NCBI GenBank assembly: GCA_004357435.1
Contig: SMVS01000160.1
Coordinates: 1 to 9,123, forward strand
Length of the DNA: 9,123 nucleotides
Source: Nitrospina sp.
Lineage (GTDB): Bacteria; Nitrospinota; Nitrospinia; Nitrospinales; Nitrospinaceae
Direction: 5' to 3'
The position numbers and the translations under genes were made by a program. Position 1 is the first letter of the stretch. Every line of letters begins with the position of its first letter. The notes below the pieces were generated by a model, which was given only the letters and a program-made list of their open reading frames with translations, did no database searches and was not told where the DNA came from. Shown here piece by piece: positions 6,071-9,123 of this stretch.

Positions 6071-6099
6071 TGGACAGACCTTTCTGTCTCATTTATGAT
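6071..6099 (+). promoter_or_regulatory. tetR promoter with embedded operator palindrome
   Basis: TGGACA (6071-6076) and TATGAT (6094-6099) are 17 bases apart, a strong sigma-70-type match. Start would fall at about 6106, the A of the chosen ATG, so the mRNA would be leaderless. Within it, GACAGA (6073-6078) and TCTGTC (6083-6088) form a perfect 16-bp palindrome overlapping the -35 and spacer, as expected for autorepression by a TetR dimer. Confidence 0.6.
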
Positions 6100-6105
6100 T
6101 GTGGG

Positions 6106-6657
6106 ATGAATACATCCCAACTCCCCCCTTACGCCCGGCTGATGGCCGCTGCCGAAGTGCTTTTCGAAGAAAAGGGGTTTCACGCCACCGGCATTGATCC
6201 GATTCTCGAACTCGCCGGGGTTGCCAAAATGACCCTTTACCGGAATTTCACTTCCAAGGAAGAGCTGATAACGGCGGTTCTGCGCCTGAAAAGCCGAAAG
6301 GTTTTGCATTGGCTTGAAGGCGAGATCGCGCGAAGGGCCGGGGATGGAATACCAAGTAAAATTGAGGCTCTTTTTGATGCCTACGGCGACTGGTTTGAGA
6401 AGGAAGATTTCAAAGGGTGCCTTTTCATGAAGGCGGCGCTGGAATTTCCCGACCCAAAGCACCCGGCCCACAAGGCGGCCGCGACCCACACCCGCAAAAT
6501 GTTTTCATTTATTGAAACCCTCACACCAGGCGCTCATAATACCGAACATGTGCTATTGCTTTTAAATGGCGCCTTAAGCGTCGCCGCCATGACCGGAGCC
6601 GGGCAAGCCAGTGCAAAACGTGCCCTGCAGGCGGCCAAAAAACTGATCACAACCTGA
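6106..6657 (+). CDS. TetR/AcrR-family transcriptional regulator
   Basis: A 183-residue regulator, a usual length for the family. The N-terminal DNA-binding domain (about residues 8-56) shows the TetR pattern: AAAEVLFEEKGFHATGIDPI, then LAGVAKMTLYRNFTSKEELI with the recognition helix around VAKMTLYRNF. The C-terminal ligand domain includes DWFEKEDFKGCLFMKAALEF; the ligand is unknown. The frame is open back to a GTG at 5986, but the 40 extra residues have no family counterpart, and that stretch contains a strong promoter and palindrome, so I start at ATG 6106. There is no Shine-Dalgarno, in keeping with a leaderless transcript. Divergent from the Cys-rich gene, which it may control together with itself. 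Confidence 0.9.
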   Translation: MNTSQLPPYARLMAAAEVLFEEKGFHATGIDPILELAGVAKMTLYRNFTSKEELITAVLRLKSRKVLHWLEGEIARRAGDGIPSKIEALFDAYGDWFEKEDFKGCLFMKAALEFPDPKHPAHKAAATHTRKMFSFIETLTPGAHNTEHVLLLLNGALSVAAMTGAGQASAKRALQAAKKLITT

Positions 6658-6719
6658 GGCTTGCATTTTTTTGCCTAAACCTTACCTCTAAAGAGTTCCC
6701 AATTATTTAGGAGGGGTTA

Positions 6720-6944
6720 ATGGATATCAAAATTATGGTCGTGGCAATTGTTTCGGTTGTGATGATTGCAGCGGTCGTAAAACAATGGTTTAAAACCAGG
6801 GAGGCCCAGGGTGACCAGACTTTTTTCGAAGATATTTCAAAAAAACTGGACAAAATTGAAAAACTGGAAAAACGTGTGATGGTTTTGGAAAAGATCGTCA
6901 CCGATAAAAAAACCAAACTAGCCGACGAAATAGATAACCTGTAA
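6720..6944 (+). CDS. PspB-like small membrane protein with coiled coil
   Basis: A 74-residue protein. One membrane segment (about residues 4-20, IMVVAIVSVVMIAAVV) is followed by a basic stretch and a charged heptad-like coiled coil, KKLDKIEKLEKRVMVLEKIV (about 41-60), ending TDKKTKLADEIDNL. This architecture, and the LEKIVTD-type motif near the C-terminus, match PspB-like proteins of alphaproteobacteria; E. coli PspB has a comparable RIQALESILD. True PspB is an inner-membrane partner of PspC in envelope-stress signalling, but no pspA or pspC is nearby, so the role is uncertain. Strong ribosome binding site AGGAGG (6709-6714). Only 11 bases separate it from msrC, so they are probably co-transcribed. 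Confidence 0.75.
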   Translation: MDIKIMVVAIVSVVMIAAVVKQWFKTREAQGDQTFFEDISKKLDKIEKLEKRVMVLEKIVTDKKTKLADEIDNL

Positions 6945-6955
6945 AGTTAAAATCA

Positions 6956-7429
6956 ATGGACGCGTCCCTTAAAGAACAGACCTACAAAAGGGTCACCCGG
7001 GAAATTCTTTCGGTGATCGAAGGCGAGGATAACCTGACCGCGCGGATGGCAAGCCTGGTATGCTTGCTGCACCACGCATTTGATTATTATTTCTGGACCG
7101 GGTTTTATGTGCCCGACCCCAACAAGGACGCCGAGTTGGTTGTTGGCCCGTACCAGGGAACCCTGGGCTGCCTTCGCATCCCCTTTGGCACCGGCGTGTG
7201 CGGGGTCGCGGCAGAAAAAGGCGAAACCCAGATTGTCGCTGACATTCACAGTTTTCCCGGCCATATCGCCTGCGACTTCAATTCCAAATCCGAGATTGTG
7301 GTCCCGGTTTACGACCGGGACAAAAACCTGATCGGGGTATTCGATGTCGATGCCACCAGCCTTGGCGCCTTCGATGAAATCGACAAAAGCCACCTGGAGA
7401 CCCTGTTAGCAACTGTCTTTTCTGAGTAG
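6956..7429 (+). CDS. msrC: free methionine-(R)-sulfoxide reductase (GAF-domain fRMsr)
   Basis: Reduces free L-methionine-(R)-sulfoxide to methionine in the cytoplasm, using thioredoxin as reductant. The whole 157-residue protein is one GAF domain. The three family cysteines are present: C72 in GTLGCLRI, C82 in GTGVCGVA and C106 in HIACDFNSKSEIVVPV. Their spacing (10 and 24) is the same as C84, C94 and C118 of E. coli YebR. Other typical text includes FYWTGFY-like YFWTGFYV, GPYQG and GVFDVDA. The start ATG has only a weak ribosome binding site (AAAGTTAAAA) and probably depends on translation of the gene ending 11 bases upstream. The stop codon at 7427-7429 overlaps the ribosome binding site of gloA, so the three genes form an oxidative and electrophile-stress cluster. 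Confidence 0.95.
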   Translation: MDASLKEQTYKRVTREILSVIEGEDNLTARMASLVCLLHHAFDYYFWTGFYVPDPNKDAELVVGPYQGTLGCLRIPFGTGVCGVAAEKGETQIVADIHSFPGHIACDFNSKSEIVVPVYDRDKNLIGVFDVDATSLGAFDEIDKSHLETLLATVFSE

Positions 7430-7438
7430 GGAGGAAAT

Positions 7439-7858
7439 ATGAAATACCTGCACACCATGGTCAGGGTCAGCGACCTTGATGTCTCGCTTGATTTTTATTG
7501 CACCAAACTTGGCTTAAAGGAAGTTGCCCGCAAGGAGGTTCCGGCCGGGCGCTTTACCCTGGTGTTCCTTGCCGCCCCCGGGGATCAGGAGGCCCAGGTT
7601 GAGCTCACCTATAACTGGGATCCGGAAGAATATTCAGGGGGGCGGAATTTCGGCCATTTGGCCTACCAGGTTGATGATATTTATAAAATCTGCCAACGCC
7701 TGATGGACGCGGGGGTTGCAATCAACCGCCCTCCCCGCGATGGCTGGATGGCGTTTATCAAATCCCCTGACGGCATTTCCATTGAACTTTTGCAAAAAGG
7801 AAAAGCGCTTTCCCCGATCGAGCCGTGGGCAAGCATGGAAAATACTGGCACTTGGTAA
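7439..7858 (+). CDS. gloA: lactoylglutathione lyase (glyoxalase I)
   Basis: Isomerises the methylglyoxal-glutathione hemithioacetal to S-lactoylglutathione in the cytoplasm, using a divalent metal. The 139-residue protein is a paired VOC fold closely similar to E. coli GloA. The metal ligands are visible: H5 in YLHTMVRV, E55 in QVELTYNW, H73 in FGHLAY and E116 in SIELLQKG. The C-terminus extends past E. coli GloA with a PWASMENTGTW tail, which I recognise from alphaproteobacterial homologues. The start has a strong ribosome binding site GGGAGG (7429-7434) that overlaps the msrC stop codon, so translation of the two genes is probably coupled. It is the last gene of the cluster before the pheA leader. 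Confidence 0.94.
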   Translation: MKYLHTMVRVSDLDVSLDFYCTKLGLKEVARKEVPAGRFTLVFLAAPGDQEAQVELTYNWDPEEYSGGRNFGHLAYQVDDIYKICQRLMDAGVAINRPPRDGWMAFIKSPDGISIELLQKGKALSPIEPWASMENTGTW

Positions 7859-7867
7859 TTTTCCCGG

Positions 7868-7873
7868 TTGACA
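7868..7873 (+). promoter_or_regulatory. -35 box TTGACA placed for a leaderless pheA leader peptide
   Basis: A perfect TTGACA. If its first T is -36, +1 is 7904, the A of the leader-peptide ATG. The -10 position at a 17-base spacing (7891-7896, CAGGTT) matches consensus poorly, so this is only a candidate. An AGGGCAGG at 7887-7894 could instead serve as ribosome binding site on a transcript started further upstream. Confidence 0.35.
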
Positions 7874-7903
7874 CTTTTTATGCTTTAGGGCAGGTTCCAA
7901 ATC

Positions 7904-7978
7904 ATGACGAGCAAAAATTATAAGATGCGTTGCTTTTTTATTCACCCTGGACATACCGGGAGGGACGCGCTCGTCTAA
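7904..7978 (+). CDS. pheL: putative Phe leader peptide of the pheA attenuator
   Basis: A 24-codon frame, ATG 7904-7906 to TAA 7976-7978, located between gloA and pheA. Residues 8-13 read MRCFFI, with two consecutive TTT Phe codons at 7934-7939; a Tyr codon is at 7919-7921. It starts MTSKNYK and ends GRDALV. A ribosome stalled at the Phe codons would cover the next segment, CCCTGG (7945-7950), and free GGGAGG (7958-7963) to pair downstream. A ribosome reaching the stop would release the terminator. So its job would be to sense charged tRNA-Phe, not to yield a stable product. Two Phe codons are few compared with the seven-Phe leader of E. coli pheA, so this remains a prediction from position, codon content and RNA pairing. 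Confidence 0.5.
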   Translation: MTSKNYKMRCFFIHPGHTGRDALV

Positions 7979-8036
7979 TTTAATCTGAACTAAAATAAAA
8001 ATTGAGCCAAACCTCCCTAACGGGGGGTTTTTTTTT
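7945..8036 (+). promoter_or_regulatory. putative transcription attenuator of pheA
   Basis: Segment 1 is CCCTGG (7945-7950) and segment 2 is CCGGGAGGG (7956-7964). Segment 3 is CCTCCC (8012-8017), within AAACCTCCC, and segment 4 is GGGGGGTTT (8022-8030). 1:2 pairs as CCC(T)GG with CCGGG around ACATA. 2:3 pairs GGGAGG (7958-7963) with CCTCCC. 3:4 is the terminator. 2:3 and 3:4 exclude each other, the layout of classical amino-acid attenuators. The 2:3 stem is only 6 bp (GC-rich), shorter than the terminator, which is the weak point. Confidence 0.5.
8009..8036 (+). terminator. rho-independent terminator upstream of pheA
   Basis: AAACCTCCC (8009-8017), loop TAAC, GGGGGGTTT (8022-8030): a 9-bp stem with one T-G wobble, followed by a T-run to 8036. 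It is a strong intrinsic terminator 30 bases before the pheA ATG. It can end the gloA transcript, and because it is also the 3:4 hairpin of the leader it may attenuate pheA. Confidence 0.85.
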
Positions 8037-8038
8037 GG

Positions 8039-8064
8039 CCAGAGTAAGGAACCAGAGTAAGGAA
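8039..8064 (+). repeat. 13-bp tandem duplication carrying the pheA ribosome binding site
   Basis: CCAGAGTAAGGAA occurs at 8039-8051 and again at 8052-8064, perfectly and without spacing. Each copy holds an AAGGA. The near copy ends only 2 bases before the ATG at 8066, closer than usual, and the far copy ends 15 bases before it. Confidence 0.85.
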
Positions 8065-8065
8065 T

Positions 8066-9123
8066 ATGGACAACCAAACCGATGACTTGATAACCCTGCG
8101 CGCTGATTTTCAGGCGATTGATCAGCAGATGCTGGAGATGATAGCGACCCGGCGAACCCTAAGCGAGCGGATCGCCGGCTGGAAAGCCAAGCAGGGTTTT
8201 TCAATTCGCGATTTTCCTGCGGAACAAAATCGCCTGGGCTTTTTGATCGAAAAGGGCAAGGAATTAGGCCTTGATGCCTTCAGTGTTTCTAAATTCTACC
8301 AGAATTTTATCGAAGATTCGGTAATGACCCAGAATGCCACCCTGCATACCCTGGAAAACAATGGTTCAATCCCCGAGACACCCAAAGTGGCCTTTCTTGG
8401 CGGTGAGGGGTCATACAGCCAGTTGGCGGCAAAAAAACATTTCTCGTTTGCCAATAAACCGATTTCGGAAATGGGAAAAAATTCCTTCAAGGCCTCGCTT
8501 CAGGCGGTTGAGGACGAAGAAGCCGATTACGCGGTTTTGCCTTTCATAAATTCAACAACCGGGCTTATTGGTGACGCCTGTGACGCTTTGCTGGAGAGTA
8601 AGGTCTCAGCGATTGGGGAGATTTTCCTGCCGATTGAACATTGCCTATTGGGCAAAAACTGGAATTACCCAACGGGGAATATCAAGGCCATTTACGCCCA
8701 CCCGCAAGTATTTGCCCAATGCCGGCCTTTCCTGGAAACCCTCGGCAATGCAACCCTGATCCCCTGTGATAGCACAACCGATGCCCTTAAGCGGGTGTGT
8801 GAAGGCCCCGCCAACCAGGCGGCGATTGGCAGCACCGTTGCCGGAAATATCTTCGGCCTCAAGGTTTTGAAATCCAACATCCATGGTGAGCGTCAAAACC
8901 TTACCCGGTTCCTGGTGCTTAGTAAGGTGCCCCACCGGGTGCCGAAACAGGTCAGTGCAAAAACCACCCTGGCGCTGGTACCAAAAACAACACCGGGGGC
9001 TTTAAGCGAAATCCTCCTTGAGTTCAGCGACCGCGAGATTACCGCAAACCTGCTTGAGGCCCGCCCCGCAGGGAATGGGTTATGGGATCGGGTTTACCTT
9101 ATTGATATTGAGGAAAGACTGGA
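8066..9123 (+). CDS. pheA: bifunctional chorismate mutase/prephenate dehydratase (P-protein), C-terminus beyond window edge
   Basis: Converts chorismate to prephenate and then phenylpyruvate in phenylalanine biosynthesis. 352 codons are visible. Residues 8-95 are an AroQ chorismate mutase domain (LRADFQAID, ATRRTLSERIAGWK, FIEDSVMTQN); 107-290 are prephenate dehydratase (VAFLGGEGSYSQLAA, LPFINSTTGLI, IEHCLLG, NLTRFLVL); an ACT domain starts near 300 (TPGALSEIL, LLEARP) and is cut off. It aligns throughout with E. coli PheA. Active-site equivalents R12, R29, K40, D49, E53, S85, Q89 and T280 are kept. But E. coli R51 is Ala52 here, and Glu of the conserved PxEN motif is Ile161. The ACT motifs GALV and ESRP read GALS and EARP, so Phe feedback may differ. 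The frame has no stop or shift. Confidence 0.94.
   Translation, partial: MDNQTDDLITLRADFQAIDQQMLEMIATRRTLSERIAGWKAKQGFSIRDFPAEQNRLGFLIEKGKELGLDAFSVSKFYQNFIEDSVMTQNATLHTLENNGSIPETPKVAFLGGEGSYSQLAAKKHFSFANKPISEMGKNSFKASLQAVEDEEADYAVLPFINSTTGLIGDACDALLESKVSAIGEIFLPIEHCLLGKNWNYPTGNIKAIYAHPQVFAQCRPFLETLGNATLIPCDSTTDALKRVCEGPANQAAIGSTVAGNIFGLKVLKSNIHGERQNLTRFLVLSKVPHRVPKQVSAKTTLALVPKTTPGALSEILLEFSDREITANLLEARPAGNGLWDRVYLIDIEERL

Noticed and set aside
5986..6105. GTG-started 40-residue N-terminal extension of the TetR protein
   Set aside because: The residues have no TetR-family counterpart, and the DNA carries a strong promoter and palindrome for a start at 6106.
7869..7884. Sigma-54 promoter-like TGACAC-N5-ATGCT
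   Set aside because: The essential GG of the -24 element is GA here, and no activator gene is adjacent.

Overview
The window looks like chromosomal DNA of an alphaproteobacterium, probably marine and of moderate GC. This rests on the style of the glyoxalase I, free-methionine-R-sulfoxide reductase and DUF6090-type proteins and on the kind of intergenic repeats. The assignment is an inference from protein flavour, not a measured one. Core metabolic genes sit at both ends, with repeat-rich accessory DNA between them.

Layout. 1-1156 (-) is the N-terminal 385 codons of leuC, cut by the window edge. 1157-1764 is a 608-base gene-free stretch holding a possible leaderless leuC promoter, the 5' half of a broken tRNA-Thr(CGU) gene and a hairpin repeat. 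Two accessory genes follow: a DUF6090-type membrane protein (1765-2514, +) and a phytanoyl-CoA dioxygenase family Fe(II)/2-oxoglutarate enzyme (2758-3549, -). Copies of one short palindromic repeat (core AAGCGGAC) lie on each side of them. 3605-3938 is a non-coding block of repeats. A sodium:solute symporter (3936-5291, -) comes next. A 45-bp hairpin element overlaps its 3' end, and a second copy (41/45 identical) lies at 5538-5582, downstream of a gene for a small secreted protein with 11 cysteines (5628-5864, -).

A TetR-family regulator (6106-6657, +) is divergent from the Cys-rich gene. Its own promoter contains a palindrome, and a related GACA/TGTC palindrome lies closer to the Cys-rich gene, so it may regulate both. 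A compact same-strand cluster follows: a PspB-like membrane/coiled-coil protein, msrC (repair of free methionine-R-sulfoxide) and gloA (methylglyoxal detoxification), a stress-defence theme. The last gene is a bifunctional chorismate mutase/prephenate dehydratase, pheA (8066 to the edge).

The most interesting signal is between gloA and pheA. A 24-codon reading frame with two adjacent Phe codons is followed by pairings arranged as a classical attenuator: a 1:2 hairpin, a competing 2:3 antiterminator and a strong 3:4 terminator with a T-run. The TTGACA box lies so that transcription would start at or next to the A of the leader ATG, i.e. a leaderless leader peptide. The pheA product itself lacks residues conserved in the E. 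coli P-protein in both catalytic domains.
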